The notes beneath the pieces are model-generated. The model saw only the letters and a list, made by a program, of their open reading frames with translations, did not search any database and was not told the DNA's origin. Position numbers and translations under genes: made by a program. Below, in pieces: positions 8,990 through 17,524 of a stretch of DNA of 64,000 nt. Origin of the DNA: JAFAGX01 sp963759875 (GTDB lineage Bacteria; Acidobacteriota; Terriglobia; Terriglobales; Acidobacteriaceae); assembly GCA_963759875.1 (NCBI GenBank), contig CAVXBB010000015.1:1054001-1118000 (forward strand), in the 5' to 3' direction. Numbering within the stretch: the stretch's first letter is position 1; each line of letters begins with the position of its first letter.

Positions 8990-10363
8990 ATGCTTACTCA
9001 ATCCCAGGCCGCCGATCTATTCGGCCGAATCCGAAAGTACTCCACCGCCGAGGACGTGGAAGTCATCTTCTACGCAACCAGCAACGCCCTGACACGTTTT
9101 GCTAACAATGTCATTCATCAAAACCTGGCGGAAGAAAACGTAGCAGCCTCAGTCAGAACAGTATTCGACGGCCGTACGGCGCGTGCCACGACGAACAAGC
9201 TTGATGATGACAGTCTCAATCGAGTAGTGCAGGCGTCGGAGAGCCTTGCGAAGATGCAGCACCCCGATCCCGATCTGTTGCCGATGCAAGCCAAGACCAG
9301 TCCACGCTCGATTCCTGACCGTTATTTCGAGCAAACTGCCGCAATCACTCCCGAGCAGCGGGCGCATATCGTCCAACAAATTGTCGCCATCGCGGAAAAC
9401 AACAAGCTCACGACCGCCGGCATAGTCTCCAATTCTGTTACAGCTGAAGGAATCTTCAATTCGCGCGGGCTTTCGCAATGGCATACTCAGACCTCGTCTG
9501 AAATTTCCATCACGATGCTGGCGGATGACTCGTCGGGTTGGCAAAAAGCGAATTCTCCCAGCGTCGCCAATCTCGAGCCAAGGGCTCTGGCCCAAATCGC
9601 CGCCCTCAAAGCGATCGAATCGGCGAAGCCAAAAGAAATTCCAGCAGGGAAGTACACCGTCATTCTGGAGCCAGCCGCCGTGCTCGATATGGTTGGATTC
9701 ATGTTCTACGACTTCGGCGGGCTGGCAATTTTCGACCAGCGCTCGTTCTTAACCAATCGCGTCGGCACGAAGCTGTTCGGCGACAACATTAATATCAGCG
9801 ACGATGTGGCCCATCCGCTTCAATCGGGTTCACCGTTTGATGGTGAAGGTACGCCGAGACAGACAGTACAACTTGTGGAGAGCGGCGCCGTGAAGCGTCT
9901 CGTCTATGCTCGTGGTACGGCGGAGAAAATGAAAAATTCCGAACTTAAAGGCAAAGTTGGTTTAATCGAGCCAACTGGCCACGGGTTTCCGCTTCCCAAT
10001 GAGTTTGGGGAAGCACCGATGAACATAGTCTTCGCACCGCCGAAGCAGCCGAAAACGCTCGACCAGATGATTGCCTCTACTGAGCGCGGAATCTTAGTAA
10101 CGCGCCTTTGGTACATCCGCGAGGTTGATCCCTACGAAAAGATTCTGACCGGCATGACCCGCGACGGCACCTTGTATGTAGAAAACGGCAAGGTTCGGCA
10201 CGGAGTGCGCAATTTCCGCTTTAACGAAAGCCTGATTCACATGCTTTCCAACGTCGAGGAGATGTCGGTTCCGGTTCGCGCCAGTGGCGAGGAATCCTTC
10301 GACATGGTTGCTCCCGCGATGAAGGTCAAAGACTTCAACTTCACAGAAGTGACGAAGTTCTAA
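8990..10363 (+). CDS. tldE: TldE/PmbA-family partner of TldD
   Basis: 457 aa, the usual length. It is a PmbA_TldD-fold protein lacking the HExxxH zinc motif, which marks it as the TldE/PmbA partner. Recognisable segments are the N-terminal VIFYATSNALTRFANNVIHQN, the centre AVLDMVGFMFYDFGGLAIFDQRSF and the C-terminal STERGILVTRLWYIREVDP with NGKVRHGVRNFRFNES. TldE supports TldD in the ring-shaped peptidase complex. The ATG at 8990 sits at the end of a run of degenerate short repeats and has no clear Shine-Dalgarno sequence, so its translation may be coupled or weak. Identification of the pair by adjacency and motif is firm. Confidence 0.9.
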   Translation: MLTQSQAADLFGRIRKYSTAEDVEVIFYATSNALTRFANNVIHQNLAEENVAASVRTVFDGRTARATTNKLDDDSLNRVVQASESLAKMQHPDPDLLPMQAKTSPRSIPDRYFEQTAAITPEQRAHIVQQIVAIAENNKLTTAGIVSNSVTAEGIFNSRGLSQWHTQTSSEISITMLADDSSGWQKANSPSVANLEPRALAQIAALKAIESAKPKEIPAGKYTVILEPAAVLDMVGFMFYDFGGLAIFDQRSFLTNRVGTKLFGDNINISDDVAHPLQSGSPFDGEGTPRQTVQLVESGAVKRLVYARGTAEKMKNSELKGKVGLIEPTGHGFPLPNEFGEAPMNIVFAPPKQPKTLDQMIASTERGILVTRLWYIREVDPYEKILTGMTRDGTLYVENGKVRHGVRNFRFNESLIHMLSNVEEMSVPVRASGEESFDMVAPAMKVKDFNFTEVTKF

Positions 10364-10392
10364 CCAGCAATCAGCGTTCAGCATTCAGCCAA
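10364..10392. repeat. Short run of TCAGC/ATTCAGC degenerate repeats
   Basis: Directly after the tldE stop, units of the type CAATCAGCGTTCAGCATTCAGC occur, the reverse-complement style of the TGCTGAATGC repeat in front of tldE. It belongs to the same low-complexity family. Confidence 0.5.
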
Positions 10393-10595
10393 GCCTTGCT
10401 TCTGCCTGCCGCTGTAACCAGGAACCCGTTCACCTGCTACTTTGCTAATCAGTGATGTCTTTAACGTTGTCCGTGACTACTGAACGCGCTCTCCATTTCC
10501 CCCGCAAGTTCCTGCCCTCCAATCACTTATCCCTGCCAGTTCAATGACTTCGGTAACTTTGCTCGGCTGATTCCGGGGTGTAATCTTCGGGCGTA

Positions 10596-11018
10596 ATGTC
10601 CAATCCTGAATCATCTCCGGACAAAACGAAGGCGGGCGTTTCTCCGTGGAAGGAAAGCGCGGAATTGGCCGCTGATCAAGGCACACGATCGGCCGCCAGT
10701 GCAAAGCAAGCGTACACGGACATGCAGAGTGCCATGCGCTTTCCCATCAAGCTTCCCGTCTCGCTGAAATCAAAATCCGGTGAAAAACATATCGAGACCG
10801 AGAATATATCTGCGAACGGTGTGTTGTTTCAGGTGGTTGACGCGGAGATGCCGGTGGGTTCAATGGTGGACTTCACCATCTCCCTTCCGGCCAATATTGT
10901 GGGAACAGAAACGGATGTGCGCCTTGATTGCAAAGGCCGCGTGGTGCGCAATTTCGAAGAATCTGGGCGTCATGGCGTGGGTGTTGTCATAGACGAGTAT
11001 CGTTTTGACCGTCGCTAG
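10596..11018 (+). CDS. PilZ-domain protein
   Basis: 140 aa, cytosolic. After about 45 variable residues comes a PilZ-like barrel: RFPIKLPVSLKSK, NISANGVLFQV (the NxSxxG turn) and RVVRNFEESGRHGVGVVIDEY. The RxxxR half of a typical cyclic-di-GMP site is not clear, so ligand binding is uncertain. The next gene, a LuxR-type regulator, begins 15 nt downstream, so the two are very likely co-transcribed and may act in one signalling path. About 230 nt upstream hold degenerate repeats and no other gene that I can recognise. Confidence 0.75.
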   Translation: MSNPESSPDKTKAGVSPWKESAELAADQGTRSAASAKQAYTDMQSAMRFPIKLPVSLKSKSGEKHIETENISANGVLFQVVDAEMPVGSMVDFTISLPANIVGTETDVRLDCKGRVVRNFEESGRHGVGVVIDEYRFDRR

Positions 11019-11033
11019 TCAGCGAGGGAATTG

Positions 11034-11843
11034 ATGGCAAGCAGTCCAGTCAGGGCCGAAGAAAATTCGCGACCGCCGCAGTTGGGTGAAGGCAATGGCC
11101 AGTTCATCCGCGTGATCGTGGCGGACACCCAGGCGATCTTCCGCGCCGGGCTTCGCAAAATTTTTGCTGTGGAAGACGACGTGCGGGTTGTGGGCCAAGC
11201 CGAAACCTTGTCGCAGGCGTTCTCCGCCGCGCAAAAATTTTCTGCCGATGTAATGCTCTTCGAAGCCGCCCTCGCCCCGAATCCGGTTGAGGCAGTTTCT
11301 GACTTGCTGCGGCAAAATCCCGGACTTCGGCTCGTCGTTGTCACGCAAGAGCCGCAGGAAGAAATCACGCTGGAACTGTTCCGTCGCGGTGCTCATGGGA
11401 TAGTCTCGCGCGAGGTTGAGCCCGAACTCTTAGTTGATTGCCTGCGCGCCGTCTCTAAAGGCCAAGCCTGGCTGGATAGCCGCGGAATTCAGTGGGTGTT
11501 GCAAGCTTATCGGACCCAGGGCACGCGCCCCGGGAACCCTCGAACCAAAGTCCAGCTCACTCCCAAAGAGTCACTGATCGTTTCTTGCGTGACTCAGGGG
11601 ATGAAGAACAAAGAGATTGCCCAGCGCGTCGGCACGACTGAGCAGGTAGTAAAGAACTATCTCCGCAAAGTGTATGACAAACTCGGCGTCGCGGACCGCC
11701 TGGAATTGGCCCTGTATTGCCTCAACAATCGCGTGTTCGAAAGCGCGCCGAAGTCTAACGGTCAAGCTCCTGCCACAGCCGAGCCTCAGCCGGCATCCGA
11801 ACCCGCTCCCATCACCGCCGAATCTCCTGAAAAGATCTCCTAA
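11034..11843 (+). CDS. NarL/LuxR-type response regulator with degenerate receiver
   Basis: 269 aa. The N-terminal receiver-like domain (VIVADTQAIFRAGLRKIF) has lost the phospho-acceptor: where VxLLDxxMP is expected there is DVMLFEAAL, with Glu at about residue 77, and the conserved lysine loop reads GIVSREVEPE. The C-terminal LuxR HTH is normal: LTPKESLIVSCVTQGMKNKE, IAQRVGTTEQVVKNYL, VYDKLGVADRLEL. It should bind DNA as a dimer, probably without phosphorylation; Glu can mimic phospho-Asp. The tail is Pro/Ala/Glu-rich. TTG at 11031 precedes the chosen ATG. It lies 15 nt after a PilZ gene, suggesting one operon. Confidence 0.87.
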   Translation: MASSPVRAEENSRPPQLGEGNGQFIRVIVADTQAIFRAGLRKIFAVEDDVRVVGQAETLSQAFSAAQKFSADVMLFEAALAPNPVEAVSDLLRQNPGLRLVVVTQEPQEEITLELFRRGAHGIVSREVEPELLVDCLRAVSKGQAWLDSRGIQWVLQAYRTQGTRPGNPRTKVQLTPKESLIVSCVTQGMKNKEIAQRVGTTEQVVKNYLRKVYDKLGVADRLELALYCLNNRVFESAPKSNGQAPATAEPQPASEPAPITAESPEKIS

Positions 11844-11944
11844 TCGGATCGCTTCTAGCATTTCAGGACTCAGCAGTCAGCGCCGAGCCAATCCAGGCGA
11901 GCCTGAGCTTACAGTTTCCGGCATGCAGTGTTATAGTTTCTGCC

Positions 11945-12063
11945 AGCACTCAACAAGCATTTAGCACTTAGCATTTGTTCACAGACTTTTGTGTACCCTA
12001 ACTGCCAACTGCTAAATGCCAATTGCTAATTGCTAATTGCTGAGTCCTGAGCGCTGAATGCTT
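11945..12063. repeat. Long run of degenerate TGCTAA/TTGCTAA repeats
   Basis: Between the regulator and bfr there are repeated 7-9 nt units such as TTTAGCA, TGCTAAATGCC and TTGCTAATTGCTAATTGC, with the strand sense of the unit changing midway. No protein is encoded. It resembles the runs at 8.95 kb and 20.6 kb. Confidence 0.6.
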
Positions 12064-12079
12064 TTTTACGAGGCGAATC

Positions 12080-12559
12080 GTGAAAGGTGATGCCAAAGTT
12101 ATTGCTGTTCTCAATCAAGTTCTCAAGGCCGAGCTAACCGCTATCAACCAATATTTCCTCCATGCCGAAATGTGCGAAAACTGGGGCTACCAAAAGCTGG
12201 CCAAGCATACCCGCGCAGAATCCATCGAAGAAATGACCCATGCCGAGAAGCTGATGGAGCGCATTCTGCTGCTCGACGGCACGCCCAATATGAGCGATTA
12301 TTTCCGCATCAACATCGGGCCAGATGTGAAAGCGCAGCTGCAGAATGATCTTCAGGTTGAATACGACGCCGTCAAGCGTCTCAACGCCGGAATTGAAACC
12401 TGCGTCAAGGCCAGCGACAACGGTTCGCGCGAGCTGCTGGAGGAGCTTCTGGTCGACGAAGAGGAGCACATCGACTACCTGGAAGCCCAACTGCATGCCA
12501 TCGGAGAGATGGGCATCGAGAATTATTTGGCGCAGCAGTTAGAGGAGAAGAAAGATTAG
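12080..12559 (+). CDS. bfr: Bacterioferritin
   Basis: 159 aa haem-containing ferritin that oxidises and stores iron in a 24-mer cage. Starting from GTG (MKGDAKVIAVLNQ), the numbering matches E. coli Bfr: ferroxidase ligands E18, E51, H54, E94, E127 and H130 are all present, and haem ligand Met52 is kept (EEMTHAEKL). The length is standard. The preceding ~120 nt are degenerate short repeats, so its promoter is not obvious; an AGGCGA-like sequence 5-10 nt before the GTG could serve as a ribosome site. No bacterioferritin-associated ferredoxin gene is adjacent. Confidence 0.96.
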   Translation: MKGDAKVIAVLNQVLKAELTAINQYFLHAEMCENWGYQKLAKHTRAESIEEMTHAEKLMERILLLDGTPNMSDYFRINIGPDVKAQLQNDLQVEYDAVKRLNAGIETCVKASDNGSRELLEELLVDEEEHIDYLEAQLHAIGEMGIENYLAQQLEEKKD

Positions 12560-12602
12560 CCCGGAACTTCGCGTAGCCTCGCGATCGTAAGTACTGCTCT
12601 GA

Positions 12603-13976
12603 TTACGGATAGGCACGGATGATTTTATCGTCACCCGGATTCGGACTGGACGACTGTGACGGGATGTCGCTGGTCAAAAAATAGAAGGAACCATCCGGCC
12701 CTTCAACCACATCACTGATGCGTCCAAATTTGTTCTGCCAGAGGATTTGCTCAAACGTGATCTGCGCGCCTCCGGGTTTGTCGAACTTCAACTGATGCAC
12801 ATGATGTGCGTAGGTATTTCCGTCAAGGCCCATGACGGCGAATAGAAAACTGCCATCCCACCCAGGCATAAGACTGCCGTGGTAAAACGTGGCGCCGGAG
12901 GGCGGCGCTGTTTGCGGATAGAACAGTTTGATGGGATCGACGTACGCGGGATTGTGGCAGACTCCTACGCACAGCGGCCAGCCATAGTTTTTGCCCATGT
13001 AAATAATGTTGACTTCATCGTTGGAAGTCGGCCCGTTTTCGGTTTCGTAAAGCTGGCCGGAACTGTCCCAGGCCAGCCCTTGCGGATCGCGATGTCCATA
13101 GGAATACACGTATGGGTTCTGCGTCGAGAATGGATTGTCCGCCGCTGGAGTGCCGTCCAGGTTCATGCGAAGGATTTTTCCATTCCAGGAGGTAAGGTCC
13201 TGGGCTGAATTCGCGTCCGTGTGATCGCCGGTTGAGAGATACAGGAAGTGATCGGGAGAAACTTTCAACCGGCCGCCGGTGTGATCGAATTTTCCGGTAC
13301 TCACGGGATAATCAAGGAGCACCTTGTCGATTGTGCCCACATTATTCGCATCGACGATCACGCGATCAATCCGGCAATGAGCGGTGCCGTCGTTGAGACA
13401 AAAATGAATGTACACGTATCCGTTCGTCGCGAAATCTGGATCAAGATCCATGCCCGTGGTCCCGCCCTCGCCCCCAACTGTGACCGTCGTCAGATCAAGA
13501 ACTGCGGTGGCAACCACGCCGGAACTGGTCATCACGCGAAGGCGGCCCGGCTGCTCGGTAAAAAATAGTCGGCCATCGGGTGCAAAGACCATCGACCAGG
13601 GCGTCTCGAGGTTCGTCGCCATCACCTGGGTCTGAAGAGTTTTGTCGGTAGCTGGCGTTACTGAACCGCCGCTGCCGGAACCCGATCCAGAACCACTGCC
13701 GGATCCAGATCCGCTTCCCGACGAAGATCCGCTCCCCGATCCAGAAGTGCTGCCCGATCCAGATCCACTGCTGCTCCCCGACCCGCCACTTCCAGAATTA
13801 CCCGGCGTGCCGCTGGAGCCTCCAGAGGATCCCCCGGATCCCGAGGTCCCCGATCCGCCGGAACTTCCGGGTGTGCTGGAACCTGAACGTGTTGAGGTTC
13901 CTCCACAACTGGAAAGATAAATCAACATCAGGACGCAACTCAGGAGCGCTGTTAGTGACGTATAAGGATTTCGCAC
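12603..13976 (-). CDS. Lipoprotein sugar dehydrogenase of the PQQ/sGDH beta-propeller family
   Basis: 457 aa. A lipoprotein signal peptide ending LIYLSSC is followed by an ~80-residue Ser/Gly linker (SGSGSGSGS type) and then a six-bladed soluble glucose/sorbosone dehydrogenase domain: LETPWSMVFAPDGRLFFTEQ, DLDPDFATNGYVYIHF, HTGGRLKVSPDHFLYLSTGD, YGHRDPQGLAWD. Such enzymes oxidise aldose sugars with PQQ at the cell surface; the sugar cannot be told. I placed the start at GTG because AGGAGG lies 6 nt upstream of it; the earlier ATG at 13994 would contain that ribosome site within the coding region. The linker is repetitive enough to give long spurious antisense reading frames. Confidence 0.88.
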   Translation of the reverse strand: MRNPYTSLTALLSCVLMLIYLSSCGGTSTRSGSSTPGSSGGSGTSGSGGSSGGSSGTPGNSGSGGSGSSSGSGSGSTSGSGSGSSSGSGSGSGSGSGSGSGSGGSVTPATDKTLQTQVMATNLETPWSMVFAPDGRLFFTEQPGRLRVMTSSGVVATAVLDLTTVTVGGEGGTTGMDLDPDFATNGYVYIHFCLNDGTAHCRIDRVIVDANNVGTIDKVLLDYPVSTGKFDHTGGRLKVSPDHFLYLSTGDHTDANSAQDLTSWNGKILRMNLDGTPAADNPFSTQNPYVYSYGHRDPQGLAWDSSGQLYETENGPTSNDEVNIIYMGKNYGWPLCVGVCHNPAYVDPIKLFYPQTAPPSGATFYHGSLMPGWDGSFLFAVMGLDGNTYAHHVHQLKFDKPGGAQITFEQILWQNKFGRISDVVEGPDGSFYFLTSDIPSQSSSPNPGDDKIIRAYP

Positions 13977-14224
13977 GGGTATCCTCCTGCACATTTTCCG
14001 AGGTGGGCAGGGCTCGCGAATGCAGGTTGGATGGGGCTCAGCAGGTCGCAGTTGTCCAAAACCAGCGCCCAGAGCTGCTTCCGGCTTGCTTTGGAAACAT
14101 TTGTTCCTGCGGAGTTTCAGGGATATTGTGTAGAGAATCTAAGGTCGACAAAAGCGCCGTGGATTAGGTGTTGGCCGCCCCGGTGATTCGTTTTGGAAAA
14201 CCGCGAACGTGGGGCAGTTCCCGC

Positions 14225-14656
14225 TCACTGGCTCAGCATCAGCTTGCCGTCGTGATCGCGAAAGGTATAAGTCTCGTTTCCGCGAGTGACTTCGCGGGCG
14301 ATCACGCCATTTTTTCCTGCCAGACGCACTTTTGATCCGACTACTTCAATCTGATCGCCGGGAGCGAAGTGCAAATTCTGACCACTCATGATCCGTACCG
14401 GTGCAAGGTGCACTTGCAGTATTCCGTCAGCCGTCTTCAGCATCACATGACTGCCAATCTCGCCTTCGGTTACCGGGCAATCGAAATCCTGCACTTCCTG
14501 CACAACGCCCTTGACGGTAACTTCGTCGGACGCGTGATAGAGCGCCGCACCCTGAACTGATACCGGCGGATGGAAATTTACTCCAAGGATCAACAGCACA
14601 ACCGAAATTACGACTACGGCGAACACCATCCCATACAACAGGCTGGAGAGTTTCAT
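14225..14656 (-). CDS. Membrane-anchored small protein with OB-like domain, unknown function
   Basis: 143 aa. There is one N-terminal transmembrane segment (LLYGMVFAVVVISVVLLILG), then an extracytoplasmic beta-rich region, EVTVKGVVQEVQDFDCPV with later QIEVVGSKVRLAGKNGVIAREV, which reads like an OB-fold. The start ATG is supported by GGAGG 8 nt upstream; an in-frame upstream extension to 14725 lacks this. I do not recognise a named family; the layout recalls periplasmic OB-fold binding proteins. It stands between the sugar dehydrogenase and the candidate small RNA. Confidence 0.65.
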   Translation of the reverse strand: MKLSSLLYGMVFAVVVISVVLLILGVNFHPPVSVQGAALYHASDEVTVKGVVQEVQDFDCPVTEGEIGSHVMLKTADGILQVHLAPVRIMSGQNLHFAPGDQIEVVGSKVRLAGKNGVIAREVTRGNETYTFRDHDGKLMLSQ

Positions 14657-14861
14657 GACCTGCCTCCGGGGCGCACGTTCGCTTTCAATTGTGCGACCGC
14701 TAGTCGCTGCACGCGGTGACCTCAATCACCCGCGCGAGTGAGTGCTCAATTCTCGGCAGGATTGATTGCGCATAGGCGATGCCTTCTTGAGTACATCGCA
14801 AAGATTGGAGCGAACTCGACCTCCGATGGAGATCTGGAACTCTAAAATTTTGCCTAAATCG

Positions 14862-14892
14862 AAAAGGCCGCCCGGCAACCAGGCAGCCTTTT
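14862..14892 (-). terminator. Rho-independent terminator, minus strand
   Basis: On the minus strand the RNA forms a 14-bp hairpin with two G-U pairs and a UUG loop, starting AAAAGGC and ending GCCUUUU. On the plus strand the same positions give C/A mismatches, so the element is oriented minus. It ends the candidate small RNA described next to it. Confidence 0.75.
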
Positions 14893-14941
14893 CTTCAAGG
14901 GAGAATAGTTCTAACGGAGGAGTGTACCGTCAAAACTTTCT
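14862..14941 (-). ncRNA. Candidate small RNA with own promoter and terminator
   Basis: About 80 nt on the minus strand lie between a good sigma-70-like promoter (TTGACA at 14972-14977 and TAAGAT at 14948-14953, spacing 18) and the terminator hairpin at 14862-14892. No ORF of useful length lies inside. The body carries ACUCCUCCGUUAG, a C/U-rich stretch complementary to Shine-Dalgarno sequences, which is typical of trans-acting riboregulators. I do not recognise a described family. Alternatively it is a leader or decaying transcript. Confidence 0.45.
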
Positions 14942-14947
14942 GGCGAA

Positions 14948-14977
14948 ATCTTATGAGCCGAAAAAGCGGGGTGTCAA
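14948..14977 (-). promoter_or_regulatory. Sigma-70-like promoter for the candidate small RNA
   Basis: The minus strand has TTGACA (14977-14972), an 18-nt spacer and TAAGAT (14953-14948). The nearest downstream feature is the terminator 56 nt further on, with no coding region between. Confidence 0.5.
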
Positions 14978-15080
14978 GGAATTTTTGAGAAATAAATACC
15001 TTTAGATTCAATTGTTTACGAACAACGTTAACATTGGTTGTGAAAGGATCATTCTGAGACAAAATGCCCCAATGTTCTCA

Positions 15081-16244
15081 CTAAATCGTTTCAATTGAAG
15101 AATTTACGTCAGCTTCGCGGCTCTCGACCACCGTTTCCGTGAGGTGAAGCGAGATAAATTCCATCTCTTGTCGTCTGTCGAACACTCGGTCAGGGAAGAA
15201 GCGTTTTGCGAGGATTCGAATGCCTCCAAACGCGATTCCAACCACCAGCGCGAACCCAATGATTATGAAGCAGAGCAGAATTACATTCACCAGCAGGTTG
15301 GCAAGATTGTCCTTTTTCGTAAGGTAGGTATTCTCGTTCCAGGTCACGTCGGCATCGTAATTGACCGATGCCAAAAGTGACTTGGCCTCACTCTGCGATA
15401 GCGGTCCCGACGCGACAACCACGATGGGTCCAGTACGTTTTTCATACATCGGGCCTGAGCTTCCGAGCAAGGGATTACCTGACTGTTGCGCTGCCTGGAT
15501 TTTGCGAAGGTACTCAGCCGCGATCTGCGGAGTCGGATAAGAAATCAAGCTCAGGGTCGCTTCTCCACCCGAGGAGTTATAGTTCCCGATCACCATCTCG
15601 GCGCCCCGATCGAAGTCCACCAGGCTGGGCGGGATGGGAGCGTTAAGCTTCTCCAGCGTTGCGGGCCCAAGAATATATTTCGCGGAATTTTTCACGTAGG
15701 ACTGCTTGGGAAGATAAGCCGGCAAGCCCGGCAATTTCCCTGTGTTCCCCGCGGGTAGCGGAAGATTGCTGGATAACTCGCGCAATTCGGCCGCCGACAT
15801 GGCCGATAGGCGCTGAAACACAGCATCCACCAAAATGTTGCCGCGATAGAAAAGTACTCTTTCGTTGAGAGATGCGCCCTGGTCGCCAATCTGTTCAACC
15901 AACATCTGCGGCATCTTGTAGAACGTGAATGCACCGTAGGCGCCGCTCGCGTCTTCAAACCGGGCAGCTTTCAGCGTCAACTTTCGCCCGTCATCTTGAG
16001 AATAGGTCCCCGTTGCGAAATCGTTGAACCCATATTCCTTGAGTACATGTGCGTTAACCGGATCGGCTACTGCAGGATCACTGCTGGTGCGAGTCGTACC
16101 CGAGATTTGCCATCCTCCGAATTCCTGCGGCAAAATTTGTGCAGGGGGGGCCGCCTGGACATTCTTCTCCGCCTGGCGGTCGGCGAATGCCAAACTGCTG
16201 GACAGAAATAAGGCAAACACGAAGATCAGCTTTGGAATTCTCAT
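15081..16244 (-). CDS. Secreted/membrane DUF6599-type protein
   Basis: 387 aa. A Sec signal peptide (MRIPKLIFVFALFLSSSLAFA) is followed by a large extracytoplasmic region beginning ILPQEFGGWQISGT and containing EYGFNDFATGTYSQDDGRKLTLKAARFEDASGAYGA, the pattern I associate with the Acidobacterial DUF6599 family, and by a C-terminal transmembrane helix (LLVNVILLCFIIIGFALVVG) with a short basic cytosolic tail. No enzymatic motif is visible. The function is unknown; anchoring by the C-terminal helix is inferred. The start is chosen for the signal peptide; no clear ribosome site precedes it. Confidence 0.78.
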   Translation of the reverse strand: MRIPKLIFVFALFLSSSLAFADRQAEKNVQAAPPAQILPQEFGGWQISGTTRTSSDPAVADPVNAHVLKEYGFNDFATGTYSQDDGRKLTLKAARFEDASGAYGAFTFYKMPQMLVEQIGDQGASLNERVLFYRGNILVDAVFQRLSAMSAAELRELSSNLPLPAGNTGKLPGLPAYLPKQSYVKNSAKYILGPATLEKLNAPIPPSLVDFDRGAEMVIGNYNSSGGEATLSLISYPTPQIAAEYLRKIQAAQQSGNPLLGSSGPMYEKRTGPIVVVASGPLSQSEAKSLLASVNYDADVTWNENTYLTKKDNLANLLVNVILLCFIIIGFALVVGIAFGGIRILAKRFFPDRVFDRRQEMEFISLHLTETVVESREADVNSSIETI

Positions 16245-16368
16245 CGAAACAGCGGGAGAGCAGGCAATCCCTTCAATTAGACTACTGGGGAAGGGCGAAA
16301 GTTTCCAGCTAGTCCGGCAAAAGCCCGCCGGTAGGCGGCACAAGCCGAAGTTCTAGCGGGAAAAAACT

Positions 16369-17433
16369 CTAGTCTCCAAAGCAGATCCCAACGGCGCGAG
16401 CGGTACGGACCACTTCCCCCTGAGGATCCACCGTCCTCAGTTGGCCGATAGCATCGGCTATGGCGACGGAGTCGATTCTTGCATTCCGCAGGCAAACCAT
16501 CTTGCCAAATCCGCCCTGGGCAATCAGATCCACGGCGGCAACTCCAAACCGCGTGCCCAGAATTCGATCGAATGGCGACGGTGAGCCGCCGCGCTGAATA
16601 TGTCCGAGAACGCTGACGCGAACCTCTTTATGGGCGGTCAGTGCGATGCCATCGCCGATGAGATTTCCTACCGAGCCGCCGCGCGCCAGTTGCCGCAGTT
16701 CTGAAGGCAGCTTGATCCCTTCCGCCACCACCACGATTGTGAAACGCTTCCCGTATCCTTCGCGTTCGGCAACGTAGTCGCAAATGCGCTGCAAAGTAAA
16801 CGGAATCTCAGGAATGAGAATGACATGCGCGCCGCCGGCGATACCGGCTTCCAGCGCGATCCACCCCGCGTCGCGCCCCATAACTTCGATCACCATTACA
16901 CGATGATGCGCCTCGGCAGTGGTGTGGATTTTGTCGATGGCATCGGTGGCCGTGTGGAGCGCCGTATCAAAACCGAAGGTGATATCGGTCGCGCAAAGAT
17001 CGTTGTCGATGGTTTTCGGAACCCCGACGATCTTTAGCCCTTTCTCAAACAGCTCCAACGCAATTTTCTGCGAGCCGTCGCCACCGATGCTGATCACCGC
17101 ATCAATTCCAAGTTTGTGGGAATTTGCAATCACTTCATCCGAAATATCGCGGATGACTTCTTTTCCGTCTTCGCACGTCCTGTAGTGGAATGGATTGCCG
17201 CGATTGGTGGTGCCCAGGATCGTGCCCCCGCGCGGTAGAATGCCGCTGACGTCTTTCAAGCCCAGTTCGCGTGACTTTTCCGGCCAGATCAGGCCATCGA
17301 AGCCGTCTGGAATGCCAATCACTTTCCACTTGTATTTGAGAATCGCGGACTTTACGGCGGCGCGGATAACGGCGTTGAGCCCGGGCGCATCACCGCCGCC
17401 CGTACAAATGCCAATGCAGCTGATGTCAGACAT
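16369..17433 (-). CDS. pfkA: 6-phosphofructokinase
   Basis: 354 aa, PfkA family, phosphorylating fructose 6-phosphate in glycolysis. Visible are the N-terminal GGGDAPGLNAVIRA, SIGGDGSQKIA, the catalytic PKTIDNDL, VMGRDAGWIALEAG and IPEIPFTL. The residue after GGD is Gly (as in ATP enzymes) while the residue before TIDND is Lys (as in PPi enzymes), the mixed pattern known from some group III ATP-dependent enzymes such as that of Streptomyces. The donor is thus probably ATP but is not certain. Start chosen at MSDISCIGICTGG; an in-frame ATG at 17472 exists. Confidence 0.92.
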   Translation of the reverse strand: MSDISCIGICTGGGDAPGLNAVIRAAVKSAILKYKWKVIGIPDGFDGLIWPEKSRELGLKDVSGILPRGGTILGTTNRGNPFHYRTCEDGKEVIRDISDEVIANSHKLGIDAVISIGGDGSQKIALELFEKGLKIVGVPKTIDNDLCATDITFGFDTALHTATDAIDKIHTTAEAHHRVMVIEVMGRDAGWIALEAGIAGGAHVILIPEIPFTLQRICDYVAEREGYGKRFTIVVVAEGIKLPSELRQLARGGSVGNLIGDGIALTAHKEVRVSVLGHIQRGGSPSPFDRILGTRFGVAAVDLIAQGGFGKMVCLRNARIDSVAIADAIGQLRTVDPQGEVVRTARAVGICFGD

Positions 17434-17524
17434 GGAACCGTTCGGGGCGAGTTCGGCCCCACTGATCATCATACCTTTTCAGCGAGGCCTTAGCCCATTA
17501 CGAGGCGACGTGGTGCGTATTCCT

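Noticed and set aside
13642..13920. Pro/Glu-rich plus-strand frame
   Set aside because: It is the reverse of the Ser/Gly linker of the sugar dehydrogenase.
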